A program made the translations under genes and the position numbers. The notes beneath the pieces were generated by a model that did no database searches, was not told the origin of the DNA, and saw only the letters and a program-made list of their open reading frames with translations. Positions 38,817 to 47,312 of a stretch of 57,142 bases of DNA are shown one piece after another. The stretch lies in NCBI GenBank assembly GCA_034926415.1, contig JAYFRC010000015.1, forward strand, positions 1 to 57,142. Reading direction: 5' to 3'. The stretch is from JAYFRC01 sp034926415 (lineage in GTDB: Bacteria > Bacillota > Clostridia > Oscillospirales > Oscillospiraceae). Within the stretch, counting starts at the first letter, position 1, and every line of letters begins with the position of its first letter.

Positions 38817-41294
38817 TCAGTCGTCGCCTCCGGCTTCCTCGGCTTTTTTGACGCCGCTTATACGCACGGCTCCATCGTCCGAGGCATCCGTCGTCCCACC
38901 CATCTTCATCTCCTGCCATCTGTCCTTCGAGATGAGTATCTGGCGTGGCTTCGACCCCTCGAACGGTCCGACTATGCCGCGCTCCTCCATCTGGTCGACA
39001 AGCCTCGCAGCCCGCGAGTAGCCAAGCTTAAGCCTGCGCTGGAGCATCGACACGGAAGCCTGCCCCGTATCGAGAATGACTTCCACGGCGTCCGGGAAGA
39101 GCTGGTCGCAGTCGTTCGCAGGCGCGCCCTCCTTCGCATTCGGGCCGCCCTCCGGGCGCTCCTGCATGCTCTCTTCGATCTTCTGCATGACTTCCTCGGA
39201 ATAGTTTGCCTCGCCGCTGCTCTTGACGAACGCGACGACGCGGTCTATCTCTTCCTCGCCTATCATGCAGCCCTGGACGCGCTGCGGCTTCGTCGCGCCC
39301 ACCGGGAAATAGAGCATATCGCCCTTGCCGACGAGCTTTTCCGCGCCCTGCATATCGAGTATTATCCTCGACTCCATCGACGACGCGACGGCGAACGCGA
39401 TGCGCGAGGGGATGTTCGCTTTCATTATTCCCGTGATTATGTCAGCTGACGGACGCTGCGTCGCTATGACGAGGTGCACTCCCGCTGCGCGGCCCATCTG
39501 CGCAACGCGGCAGACCGATTCCTCGACCTCTTTCGCAGCTATCATCATGAGATCGGCCAGCTCGTCGATAACGACTATGACCGACGGCAGTTTTTTCATT
39601 TCCGCGTCCTGCTCCGCCATCGCGTTATAGGATTTGAGATCCTTGACATTGCGCTCGGAGAAGAGTTTGTATCTCTTCATCATCTCAAAAACCGCCCACT
39701 GGAGCGCTCCTGCGGCCTTCTTCGGGTCAGTGACGACCGGAATGAGCAGATGAGGTATCCCGTTGTACGGATTGAGCTCGACCATCTTCGGGTCGACCAT
39801 TATAAAGCGCACATCGTCCGGGCTTGACTTGTACAGCAGACTCACTATGAGCGAATTGATGCACACCGATTTGCCGGAACCCGTTGTTCCCGCTATCAGC
39901 ACGTGCGGCAGCTTTCCTATGTCTCCGACGATATTGTTTCCCGCGATGTCGCGTCCGAGCGCGAACGCGGTGCTCGACTTGTGCTGCACGAACGTCTTGG
40001 ACTCGAGCACATCGCGCAGCAGCACGACGCTTCCGACCTTATTCGGCACCTCGATGCCGACGACCGATATCTTGTCCGGTATCGGCGCGATACGCACTCC
40101 GCTCGCGCCCAGCGCCAGAGCCAGGTCGTCCGCAAGGCCCGTCACCTTGCTTAGCTTAACGCCCTGATCGAGCGCGAACTCGTAGCGCGTGACGGATGGG
40201 CCGCGCACGACCGCGCCGGCGGCGGCCTCAATGCCGAAGCTCCGGAGCGTGTTTTCAAGCCGGAGCAAATTGTTCTTCTGTTCTGCCGTAGCCTTTACGC
40301 GGTTGTCCTCGTGTTTGTTTTCAAGCAGCGAAAGCGGCGGGAATTCGTATCCCCCACTCTTTCCATCTCCGCTCTCTATTTCCTTCGTCACCTCGGACGC
40401 CGCGGCCGCCACGGCGGCGGCGCTCTCGGCCTTCGTCAGCTTTTCGCCGACCGGCATTTCCGTGACCGGCGACGGTGCCGGAGCGGTTTCTTCCGTCTTT
40501 CCCGCAAGTACCTCCGCCGGCTTCGGCACTCCCGCTATGCGGTTGAACAGCCCTCCGCCCGCCTGTTTTTCGGGCTTTAAGTCCTTCGCGCGCTCTTCTC
40601 TGACCGCCTCGGGCTCGTCGTCGAGCGGTATGTCTATCTGCGTGTTGCGGCGCTTGGGTGCCTGCTTCGGCGTCTGCTTGACCGGGAGCAGATCGATGTC
40701 GTCTTCCTCCTCGGGCTCATACTCAAGGCGCTCGCGGTTTTTCGCCTTTTCATATACCTTTTTCGGGCTCGTATGCAGAGCCACGAGCAGCATCACCGCA
40801 GATGCCGCAGCGAACGCTATGAGCGAGCCGGCCTCGCCTATGAACTTGACGCAGCCCACGGCTATCATGCCGCATACGGCTCCTCCGCTTTTCATCGCAA
40901 GTCCGCTGATATACAGGTCCTTGAGCAGTCCAAGCGAAGCGACGTCCTTAGTCTCGCAAATGACGATATGTATCACAACGCCCACTGTTATCGGCAGCAG
41001 CAGCGCGCACGTTGTGCGAAGGCGTACTGGGTGCCCGTGGTGCAGCAGAAGTATTATCCCGGCGAGCAGGAGCACCGGCGGTACTATCCAGAACCCGTAG
41101 CCGAACAGGCCCTTGAGCAGCTCCGTCAGGAAATTGATGAATATCGCGTCAACGTTGAAATATCCGAGAGCCGAGCACAGAGCCAGCAGCAGGCAGACTA
41201 TTCCGCCTACCTCGCGGCGGATTGGACGTTTCTTAGGCGCGGAGCTTTTGCCCTTCCCCGACGACGTCTTTTTGTTTTTTTTCTGTGCGGCCAT
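38817..41294 (-). CDS. ftsK: DNA translocase FtsK/SpoIIIE
   Basis: An 825-residue ATP-driven DNA pump. A Lys/Ser-rich start is followed by four membrane helices (about 28-170), a charged linker with DLLPVKQTPKQAP, the RecA-like motor with Walker A GTTGSGKSV (about residue 468) and Walker B VVIDELADLM, and the C-terminal gamma winged helix (MLQRRLKLGYSRAARLVDQM) that reads orienting DNA sequences. It moves chromosomes at the division or sporulation septum. GAGGTG precedes the ATG. It is co-transcribed with uppP, whose stop is 31 bases upstream. Confidence 0.95.
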   Translation of the reverse strand: MAAQKKNKKTSSGKGKSSAPKKRPIRREVGGIVCLLLALCSALGYFNVDAIFINFLTELLKGLFGYGFWIVPPVLLLAGIILLLHHGHPVRLRTTCALLLPITVGVVIHIVICETKDVASLGLLKDLYISGLAMKSGGAVCGMIAVGCVKFIGEAGSLIAFAAASAVMLLVALHTSPKKVYEKAKNRERLEYEPEEEDDIDLLPVKQTPKQAPKRRNTQIDIPLDDEPEAVREERAKDLKPEKQAGGGLFNRIAGVPKPAEVLAGKTEETAPAPSPVTEMPVGEKLTKAESAAAVAAAASEVTKEIESGDGKSGGYEFPPLSLLENKHEDNRVKATAEQKNNLLRLENTLRSFGIEAAAGAVVRGPSVTRYEFALDQGVKLSKVTGLADDLALALGASGVRIAPIPDKISVVGIEVPNKVGSVVLLRDVLESKTFVQHKSSTAFALGRDIAGNNIVGDIGKLPHVLIAGTTGSGKSVCINSLIVSLLYKSSPDDVRFIMVDPKMVELNPYNGIPHLLIPVVTDPKKAAGALQWAVFEMMKRYKLFSERNVKDLKSYNAMAEQDAEMKKLPSVIVVIDELADLMMIAAKEVEESVCRVAQMGRAAGVHLVIATQRPSADIITGIMKANIPSRIAFAVASSMESRIILDMQGAEKLVGKGDMLYFPVGATKPQRVQGCMIGEEEIDRVVAFVKSSGEANYSEEVMQKIEESMQERPEGGPNAKEGAPANDCDQLFPDAVEVILDTGQASVSMLQRRLKLGYSRAARLVDQMEERGIVGPFEGSKPRQILISKDRWQEMKMGGTTDASDDGAVRISGVKKAEEAGGDD

Positions 41295-41325
41295 GTTACA
41301 CCTCTCTCTTAAAGCTAATGGAAAA

Positions 41326-42156
41326 TCATACCAGCGATGCTATGAGCGTCAGCGCGCCCACCGCCCAGCAGTAATATGCGAACGCGCCGAACTTGCCCTT
41401 GTCGGCGACGAACTTGAGCAGTCTTATCGAAAGATACCCGAACACCGCCGCCGTCAGAACTCCGACCGCGTACACGGGCAGCAGCGACGTATCTATCCCC
41501 GCCCCCATCGCGTCTTTGAGACTCAATATATTCGCGCCGAGCACGGCGGGAATCGACATGAGGAACGAATAGCGCACGGCGAAGCGGCGATCGAGCCCGC
41601 AGAAGCACCCGAGGGATATCGTCATGCCCGAGCGTGAAATTCCGGGCACCGTGGCGATCGCCTGTCCTATGCCGATGATTATCACGTCAAGCACGGTGGC
41701 CGAAAGCTCGCTCTTTCTTCCCTTATTGAACCTGTCGCTCATAAAAAGCAGCACGCCGGTTACGAGCAGCGCCGCTCCGACCACCGGCATATTTGATGAC
41801 AGCGTCTCTATCTTATCCTTGACCGGCAGCACCGCGAACAGCGGCAGCGTGCCGATGATAATCAGGAGTATGAGCCGTCTCGCAGGCGGCACCTGTTTTG
41901 GGCTTTCGCGCCTTGCGACGTCGCGGAAGAAGCCGAAGAACTCGCATATCATATCCCATATGTCGCGCCAGTAGACGATGAATATCGCTATCAGCGTACC
42001 CATATGTAGCAGCACGTCAAAAAAGTGATCCTGCGTTCCTCCTATGTCGAGATTCAGCAGATTTTGCGCGATGGCAAGATGCCCCGAGCTGGATATGGGG
42101 AGGAACTCCGCCACGCCCTGTATAAATCCTAGCAATATCGATGATAAATATGTCAT
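41326..42156 (-). CDS. uppP: Undecaprenyl-diphosphatase (BacA/UppP)
   Basis: A 276-residue membrane phosphatase with about eight helices and both family signatures: GVAEFLPISSSGHLA near the N-terminus and VPGISRSGMTISLG near residue 175. It recycles undecaprenyl diphosphate to the lipid carrier for wall synthesis and gives bacitracin tolerance. AAAGAGGA lies six bases before the ATG. It forms an operon with ftsK downstream. Confidence 0.95.
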   Translation of the reverse strand: MTYLSSILLGFIQGVAEFLPISSSGHLAIAQNLLNLDIGGTQDHFFDVLLHMGTLIAIFIVYWRDIWDMICEFFGFFRDVARRESPKQVPPARRLILLIIIGTLPLFAVLPVKDKIETLSSNMPVVGAALLVTGVLLFMSDRFNKGRKSELSATVLDVIIIGIGQAIATVPGISRSGMTISLGCFCGLDRRFAVRYSFLMSIPAVLGANILSLKDAMGAGIDTSLLPVYAVGVLTAAVFGYLSIRLLKFVADKGKFGAFAYYCWAVGALTLIASLV

Positions 42157-42277
42157 TTATTTTCCTCTTTCCCGCGCGGCAAAAGGCCGCATGACCATAC
42201 AACGGCGCGGAACCGTTTTTTTCTTCATCGCCGTTCCGGACGCCGCGCCGGAACGGGAAAATATCCATCTTGTGAAT

Positions 42278-42306
42278 ATCTTACCATATATCGCATGTGT
42301 TTTCCA
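42278..42306 (-). promoter_or_regulatory. Weak promoter candidate for uppP-ftsK
   Basis: TGGAAA (42306-42301) and TAAGAT (42283-42278) on the minus strand with a 17-base spacer; only the -10 element is good. Confidence 0.4.
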
Positions 42307-42328
42307 CGGTTTTTTACTGCCCCGATTA

Positions 42329-42354
42329 AAATGAAAAAGGACGCTTGCACGTCC
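42329..42354 (-). terminator. Hairpin and T run between a small ORF and uppP
   Basis: On the minus strand GGACG and CGTCC pair around TGCAAG and are followed by TTTTTCATTTT. Its position implies a transcript ending here, separate from uppP. Confidence 0.6.
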
Positions 42355-42373
42355 CCGGTCTGTCTCGGAAGTA

Positions 42374-42478
42374 TTATTTTCGCGCTTTGAACCGCCATAT
42401 CCGGCGGGGAAGCCTGCCGGGCTGCGGCACACCCAGGAAAAATGAAATATCCTCAAATGTTTCCGCCTTGACGTTCAC
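42374..42478 (-). CDS. Possible 34-residue basic peptide upstream of uppP
   Basis: A GTG-initiated frame on the minus strand reads MNVKAETFEDISFFLGVPQ, then PGRLPRRIWRFKARK and stop, 20 bases before a terminator. The ribosome binding site is poor and no family is recognised. The terminator supports a separate transcript here, either this peptide or a small RNA occupying 42355-42530. Confidence 0.3.
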   Translation of the reverse strand: MNVKAETFEDISFFLGVPQPGRLPRRIWRFKARK

Positions 42479-42537
42479 GACGCATCACGGCGGATTTTCT
42501 CCCCGAATGCGCGGGCGGAAATTTAAGGGTTGTTAAA

Positions 42538-42571
42538 GCTGCCAAAAAATCCATTTGGACTTTTTGACAGC
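42538..42571 (-). terminator. Terminator of the acpP-rnc transcript
   Basis: On the minus strand GCTGTCAAAAAGTCC pairs with GGATTTTTTGGCAGC (two G-U pairs) around AAAT, followed by TTTAA, 12 bases after the rnc stop codon. Confidence 0.65.
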
Positions 42572-42582
42572 CTGCGGGCGCG

Positions 42583-43287
42583 TTAAGCGTCCGTTTTTGT
42601 TTCCTGCATTTTTTCGATGGCTCTCTTTGCTGCGGACTGCTCGGCTTCCTTCTTGCTCTTTCCGCTGCCAAGGCCTATTACCTCGCCGTTAAGCGTGACC
42701 TCGGCGGTAAATCTCTTGTCGTGGTCGGGGCCGCTCTCACCCGCCATGCGGTAGGCGAGGGTCTGTCCGCTGCGCCGCTGGACTATCTCCTGCAGCGCAG
42801 TCTTATAATCCTGAACAAGCTCCTCCGCGCGCTCGCCTTCCTTGTCGAGCAGGACGCGGTGTATAAGGGCGCTAGCGGCTTCTATTCCGCCGTCGAGATA
42901 CACGGCCGCGAACACGGCCTCCGTCGCGTCGGCGAGTATTGAGCTGCGCTCGCGTCCTCCGCCGGCTCCCTCGCCCTTGCCGAGCCTTAAGTACTTCCCG
43001 AGGTCAAGGCTCTGCGCGACCTCGTGAAGGCTCGTCTCGCAGACGAGAGCGGCGCGCTGGCGCGTCAGGTCGCCCTCGGGCAGCTCGCGGTGGAGCGCAA
43101 ACAGGAACTCAGCCGTAACAAAGCCTAGAACGCTGTCCCCAAGGAACTCGAGACGCTCGTTGCTGTTGACGCCTGAGACCCTGTGCTCGTTTGCGTAAGA
43201 GCTGTGATTCAGCGCCTCGCTTAGATAATTTTTATTTTTGAACGTATAGCCGAGTCTGCGCTCGAGCTCTGCCGCTTTGTCCGCCAT
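42583..43287 (-). CDS. rnc: Ribonuclease III
   Basis: A 234-residue double-strand-specific RNase. The RNase III domain has the signature NERLEFLGDSVLGF, and the second acidic cluster is LADATEAVFAAVYLDGG. The C-terminal double-stranded RNA-binding domain spans about 160-230 (YKTALQEIVQRR, then GKSKKEAEQSAAKRAI). It matures rRNA and mRNAs. The ATG at 43287 is chosen because GGGGAG lies nine bases upstream; the frame's first ATG at 43296 abuts that site. It follows acpP, the classic Gram-positive arrangement. Confidence 0.95.
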   Translation of the reverse strand: MADKAAELERRLGYTFKNKNYLSEALNHSSYANEHRVSGVNSNERLEFLGDSVLGFVTAEFLFALHRELPEGDLTRQRAALVCETSLHEVAQSLDLGKYLRLGKGEGAGGGRERSSILADATEAVFAAVYLDGGIEAASALIHRVLLDKEGERAEELVQDYKTALQEIVQRRSGQTLAYRMAGESGPDHDKRFTAEVTLNGEVIGLGSGKSKKEAEQSAAKRAIEKMQETKTDA

Positions 43288-43307
43288 TGTTTTCATCTCC
43301 CCAAAAG

Positions 43308-43334
43308 AAAACTTCGCTTTGTGAGCGAAGTTTT
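43308..43334 (-). terminator. Hairpin between acpP and rnc
   Basis: aaaacttcgct pairs perfectly with agcgaagtttt around ttgtg. On the minus strand it is followed by CTTTTGGGGAG, which is the rnc ribosome binding site. It may partly terminate the acpP transcript and lower rnc expression, or protect the mRNA. Confidence 0.6.
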
Positions 43335-43338
43335 TCTT

Positions 43339-43584
43339 TTACGCGCTGAGCTTATTGACTATGAAGTTTACAGTGTCGCCCACAGTCTTTATGGATGCCA
43401 TTTCTTCCTCTTCCGCGGATATGTCGTACTCGTCCTCAAGGCACATCACAATCTCTACAAGATCTATGGAGTCCGCGGACAGGTCGTCCTTATAGGACAT
43501 TTCGTTCGTAATTTCTTCAGGGTCGACCGCGAACTGCTCCGCGACGATCTCCTGCACTCTTTTGAAAATTTCTTCCGGCGTCAT
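43339..43584 (-). CDS. acpP: Acyl carrier protein
   Basis: An 81-residue acidic four-helix protein with the phosphopantetheine attachment site in LSADSIDLVEIV (Ser39). It carries growing acyl chains in fatty-acid synthesis. The usual DSL motif is DSI here, which is conservative. The ATG at 43584 follows AAAGGAG by eight bases; a TTG at 43590 is also in frame but too close to that site. A strong promoter lies 40 bases upstream, and rnc follows downstream. Confidence 0.95.
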   Translation of the reverse strand: MTPEEIFKRVQEIVAEQFAVDPEEITNEMSYKDDLSADSIDLVEIVMCLEDEYDISAEEEEMASIKTVGDTVNFIVNKLSA

Positions 43585-43622
43585 ACACAATACTCCTTTG
43601 GCTGTCTTACTTCGATAGGAGA

Positions 43623-43651
43623 ATAATAGTGCAGAATAAAAGTGCTGTCAA
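43623..43651 (-). promoter_or_regulatory. Strong promoter of acpP-rnc
   Basis: Consensus TTGACA (43651-43646) and TATTAT (43628-43623) on the minus strand with a 17-base spacer. Confidence 0.85.
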
Positions 43652-43761
43652 GCGTCTTTTTGCACCAACGCAAATTTCCTTAGCAAAACGCGCTCTGCGG
43701 CTCGGTTTTAATCCCGCTAAGAGACTTTTTACAAAATTGTCTTTTTGTAAAGCTATGCGCG

Positions 43762-44469
43762 TTATATCGGCGTATCTGTGCGTGAATCGTGTCTTATAAG
43801 GTTGAACACGACGACGTACATAACTGCGACAAACAGCATGAACACGATCGTCGCCCCGTCCGTCTGAAGCATGGCGCTGGCATCGTAAAATCCGTGAAGA
43901 AACGCCGCCGCAAAGTATCCGAACAGAATATTAGCCGTCTTTCCTCCGTAGCGCCCATCGGCTTCCGCCGCCTTGGCTCTGCCGTAAAACGTACCCATAA
44001 ACACGGCAAAGCCCATGTGCGCAGGTATCGCCAGCAGCGCGCGCGTCGGAGCGACCGAAAGCCCGTAGCTGAAAACGTACATTATATTTTCAAACGCCGC
44101 GAATCCGAGCGACACGAACACGGCATACACGACGCCGTCGAACCTGTAATTGAAATTCTCGTCGCGCCAGGAACTCCGGTAAAGGAAAAAGAGCTTCATG
44201 CCTTCCTCCGCGACCGCGACCACAAGAAACGCGAGGAATATCGAATACGCGGGGCTGCCCTTATCGACAAAGCTTGAAAGCACGCTCTCCCCCACATATT
44301 CGAGGATCATCGCCGCCAGCGCAGCGAGCACGCCGCCGATGACGAGCCTCCGGAGAAGATACCCCGGCTCCTTTTCGACCGTGTCCTTCTTGTAGATATA
44401 ATACATCAGAGCGGCCGCCGGAACGACGGCGGCACTGATGTAAATAATCAGAACTGTGGAAATTACCAT
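43762..44469 (-). CDS. PrsW-family intramembrane metalloprotease
   Basis: A 235-residue protein with about seven to eight membrane helices and the family motifs in order: VAEEGMKL (EExxK), AAFENIMYV, PAHMGFAVFMG and FLHGFYDA. Glu and His in these motifs should hold the metal. PrsW proteins start regulated proteolysis of anti-sigma factors such as RsiW in response to cell-surface stress. Here it lies between plsX (21 bases upstream) and acpP, an unusual place in a lipid gene cluster, and is probably co-transcribed with plsX. No anti-sigma gene is in the window. Confidence 0.88.
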   Translation of the reverse strand: MVISTVLIIYISAAVVPAAALMYYIYKKDTVEKEPGYLLRRLVIGGVLAALAAMILEYVGESVLSSFVDKGSPAYSIFLAFLVVAVAEEGMKLFFLYRSSWRDENFNYRFDGVVYAVFVSLGFAAFENIMYVFSYGLSVAPTRALLAIPAHMGFAVFMGTFYGRAKAAEADGRYGGKTANILFGYFAAAFLHGFYDASAMLQTDGATIVFMLFVAVMYVVVFNLIRHDSRTDTPI

Positions 44470-44490
44470 AGATAGTTAGCTCCGAAAATC

Positions 44491-45540
44491 TTATTCTTTG
44501 CCGCTGTCCGCGCCGCGCTGTCCGCGCTCCGTCGTCATCAGGGCGATGTTGTCTTCGATGTCCTTTATCATTCCGCTGTTCACAAAAGCCACGGCCTGTC
44601 CCACGGCGTTGCGTATAGCTCTCGCGTTTGACGAGCCGTGCGCCTTGAACACTGGCTTTGAAAGGCCGAGGAACGGCGTTCCGCCTATCTCGTTGGGGTC
44701 AAGGCTGTTTTTAAGTCCCGTCACCCCGTCCTTTATCATCAGCGCGGCTATCTTCGTCTTCGCGTTTTTGAGGAATATGCTCTTGAGCTCTTTTTTGAGA
44801 TACGAGCCAACTCCCTCTATCGTCTTGAGCATTATGTTTCCGCTGAATCCGTCGGTAACGATAACATCCGCCTTGCCGAGCATGGCGTCCTTGGCCTCGA
44901 TGTTCCCGATGAAGTTAATCTGTCCGTCCTCGGCGGCCGCTTTGAGCAGTGCGTAGGTCTCGCGCTGAAGCTCCATTCCCTTGCTCTCCTCGGATCCGAT
45001 GTTCAGCAGCCCGACCTTCGGGCTTTCTATCCCGAGCACGCGTTTTGCGTAAAAATTTCCGGTATATGCGAACTGGAGCAGATACTCCGGCGTGCAGTCT
45101 ATGTTCGCGCCGCAGTCCGTCAGCACAGAATGTCCCGCCGCCGTCGGTATGAGCGGAGCCATGGCCGCGCGGCGTATGCCGCGCACGCGCCTGACTGTCA
45201 GCGTCGCCGCCGAAAGCAGCGCCCCCGTGCTTCCCGCGGAAATAAACGCGTCGCCTTCGCCGCTCTTGAGCATATTAAGGCCGACCGTCATCGACGAGTC
45301 CGGCTTTTTGCGGAATGCGAACGCTGGGTCGTCGCACATATCTATGACCTCGGTCGCGTTGCGTATCGTCACGCGCGGCGGCAGCGCGCCCTCGCCGCAA
45401 TCGCGGAGCGCCTTCATTATGTCGTCCTCGCGTCCCGTCATAACGATGTCCGCGTCAAAATCCTTCGCTCCCTGGAGCGCGCCCCTGACTATCTCGAGCG
45501 GCGCGTAATCTCCGCCCATGGCGTCTATAACTATTTTCAT
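44491..45540 (-). CDS. plsX: Phosphate acyltransferase PlsX
   Basis: A 349-residue peripheral membrane enzyme that converts acyl-ACP and phosphate to acyl-phosphate, the first step of phospholipid synthesis in Gram-positive bacteria. It begins MKIVIDAMGGDYAP and has the family segments FISAGSTGALLSAA, LTDCGANIDCTPEYL and VTDGFSGNIMLKT. The ATG at 45540 is preferred, with AAGGA in the end of trmFO, and it overlaps the trmFO stop as ATGA. An in-frame upstream extension to 45561 is inside trmFO and unlikely. Confidence 0.95.
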   Translation of the reverse strand: MKIVIDAMGGDYAPLEIVRGALQGAKDFDADIVMTGREDDIMKALRDCGEGALPPRVTIRNATEVIDMCDDPAFAFRKKPDSSMTVGLNMLKSGEGDAFISAGSTGALLSAATLTVRRVRGIRRAAMAPLIPTAAGHSVLTDCGANIDCTPEYLLQFAYTGNFYAKRVLGIESPKVGLLNIGSEESKGMELQRETYALLKAAAEDGQINFIGNIEAKDAMLGKADVIVTDGFSGNIMLKTIEGVGSYLKKELKSIFLKNAKTKIAALMIKDGVTGLKNSLDPNEIGGTPFLGLSKPVFKAHGSSNARAIRNAVGQAVAFVNSGMIKDIEDNIALMTTERGQRGADSGKE

Positions 45541-46862
45541 TCGGCAACGTCCTTCCTGCATATCGGAGCGAGTCCGTCTATTATTTCAAGCGAGCGCTTC
45601 GATATCTCCGCGTTCTTGTTTCTCTTTCCCTTGACCTTATATCCGAGCGGCGGCATTATACCGAAGTTTATATTCATCGGTTGGAATTTATCCACCGTTT
45701 TGTTGCTCACATAAAGCCCCAACGCGCCTATCGCGGTCTCCTCGGGGAAATCCACAGGCGAAAGTCCCTCGAGCCGTCTCGCCGTCTCCACGCCCGCAAG
45801 GAAGCCCGAAGCCGTCGACTCGACGTAGCCCTCGACGCCCGTCATCTGCCCGGCAAAAGCTATCCTCGGCTCGCTTACAAGCCTGTAATACCTGTCGAGC
45901 AGGCGCGGCGAATCAATGTATGTGTTCCTGTGCATTTTGCCGTAACGCAGGAACTGCGCGTCGTGCAGCGCGGGAATCATGGAGAATACGCGTCTCTGCT
46001 CTGGAAATTTCAGATGAGTCTGAAACCCAACCATATTATAAATCGTTCCGCCTAAGTTATCCCTTCGCAGCTGAACTACCGCGTAAGGTTCCCTGCCGGT
46101 CCTCGGGTCCTTCAGTCCTCTCGGCTTCAGCGGCCCGTAACAGAGAGTTTCCTCGCCTCTGCGGGCCATTACCTCGACCGGCATGCATCCTTCAAAAACG
46201 TGCTTGTCTTCAAATCCATGTACTTCCGCCTGTTCAGCGGAAACAAGTTCCCGCCAAAAGGCACGGTATTCGTCCTCGTCCATAGGACAGTTGATATAGT
46301 CCGGAGTTCCCCTGTCGTAGCGCGCCGCGAAAAACGCCCTATCCATGTCGATGCTGTCAAATGCTATGAGCGGCGCCGCCGCGTCAAAAAAGTTAAGCGT
46401 GCCGTTCTCCCCGAAAAGCGCGCCGAGATAAGCCGCGAGCCCATCCGACGTAAGCGGGCCCGTGGCGACTATTACGTTGCCTGTATCGGGTAGCGAAAAC
46501 ACCTCATCCGACACGACATTGATATTCGGATGGCTCCTTATCTTCTCCGTCACCATGGCGGAAAAGCCCTTCCTGTCGACAGCCAGAGCGCCGCCCGCAG
46601 GAACGCGCGTTGCGTCGGCGCACTCCATGATGAGCGAGCCGAGCCGGCGCAGCTCCTCTTTGAGCAGACCCACGGCGTTTTCCAGCTGGTCGCTTCGAAG
46701 CGAATTGGAACACACGAGCTCCGCAAAGTCGGAGCTTGTGTGCGCGGGAGTCATCTTTCCGGGCTTCATTTCATGAAGCTCAACTTCCGTATTACGGAGA
46801 GCGAGCTGGTAGGCAGCTTCACTGCCCGCCAGCCCGGCTCCGATAACTATGACTTTGTTCAC
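45537..46862 (-). CDS. trmFO: Folate-dependent tRNA (uracil-54-C5)-methyltransferase TrmFO
   Basis: A 441-residue FAD enzyme. The dinucleotide motif is GAGLAGSEAA at the N-terminus, followed by the TrmFO signature ELVCSNSLRSDQLENAVGLL, and the catalytic Cys lies in this stretch or in the second conserved FEGCMPVEVMARRGEETL segment. It methylates U54 of the tRNA T-loop using methylene-tetrahydrofolate. It starts three bases after the topA stop and overlaps plsX, so topA-trmFO-plsX form one operon. Confidence 0.95.
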   Translation of the reverse strand: MNKVIVIGAGLAGSEAAYQLALRNTEVELHEMKPGKMTPAHTSSDFAELVCSNSLRSDQLENAVGLLKEELRRLGSLIMECADATRVPAGGALAVDRKGFSAMVTEKIRSHPNINVVSDEVFSLPDTGNVIVATGPLTSDGLAAYLGALFGENGTLNFFDAAAPLIAFDSIDMDRAFFAARYDRGTPDYINCPMDEDEYRAFWRELVSAEQAEVHGFEDKHVFEGCMPVEVMARRGEETLCYGPLKPRGLKDPRTGREPYAVVQLRRDNLGGTIYNMVGFQTHLKFPEQRRVFSMIPALHDAQFLRYGKMHRNTYIDSPRLLDRYYRLVSEPRIAFAGQMTGVEGYVESTASGFLAGVETARRLEGLSPVDFPEETAIGALGLYVSNKTVDKFQPMNINFGIMPPLGYKVKGKRNKNAEISKRSLEIIDGLAPICRKDVAE

Positions 46863-46865
46863 TGA

Positions 46866-47312
46866 TTATTCCGCAGCAGCGGGTTTCTTCGCGCGGGCCT
46901 TTTTTGCGATAGGCTTCTTCGCGGCTGCAGCAGTCTTCTTTGCGGCAGGCTTCTTAGCAGCCGCAGCGGGCTTCTTAGCGACCGCAGTAGTCTTCTTTAC
47001 AGTGGGCTTCTTAGCAGCCGCAGCGGTTTTCTTTGCGGCGGGCTTCTTAGCAACCGCAGCAGGCTTCTTGGCGGCGACCTTCTTGGCGGCGGGCTTCTTA
47101 GCGACTGCCGCCTTCTTGGTGACGGTCTTCTTAACCGCTGCTGCCTTCTTCTCGACTGGCTTCTTAGCGGCTGCTGCTTTCTTTGCAGCAGGCTTCTTTG
47201 CAGCTGCCGCCTTCTTGGCGACAGGTTTCTTCGCAGCGGGCTTCTTTGCAGCAGGCTTCTTAACGGCTGCCTTCTTCGGAGCTTCGGGTTTAGCGGAAGC
47301 TTTCTCTGCCAT
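46866..47312 (-). repeat. Lys/Ala/Pro repeat tail of topA with internal start signals
   Basis: A low-complexity coding repeat of about 445 bases. At its beginning, in frame, GAGGAGG (47327-47321) is followed eight bases later by ATG GCA GAG AAA (47312). That would give a free 148-residue H1-like protein starting MAEKASAKPEAPKK. The signal may be coincidental, arising from Lys-Glu-Glu codons. Confidence 0.6.

Noticed and set aside
42355..42530. 6S RNA gene
   Set aside because: A TCCTGGGTGTG string suggested it, but I found no complementary 3' strand to close the long 6S stem.
46866..47312. Possible CRISPR array or DNA tandem repeat
   Set aside because: The periodicity is of codons in a protein repeat, without constant repeats and unique spacers.
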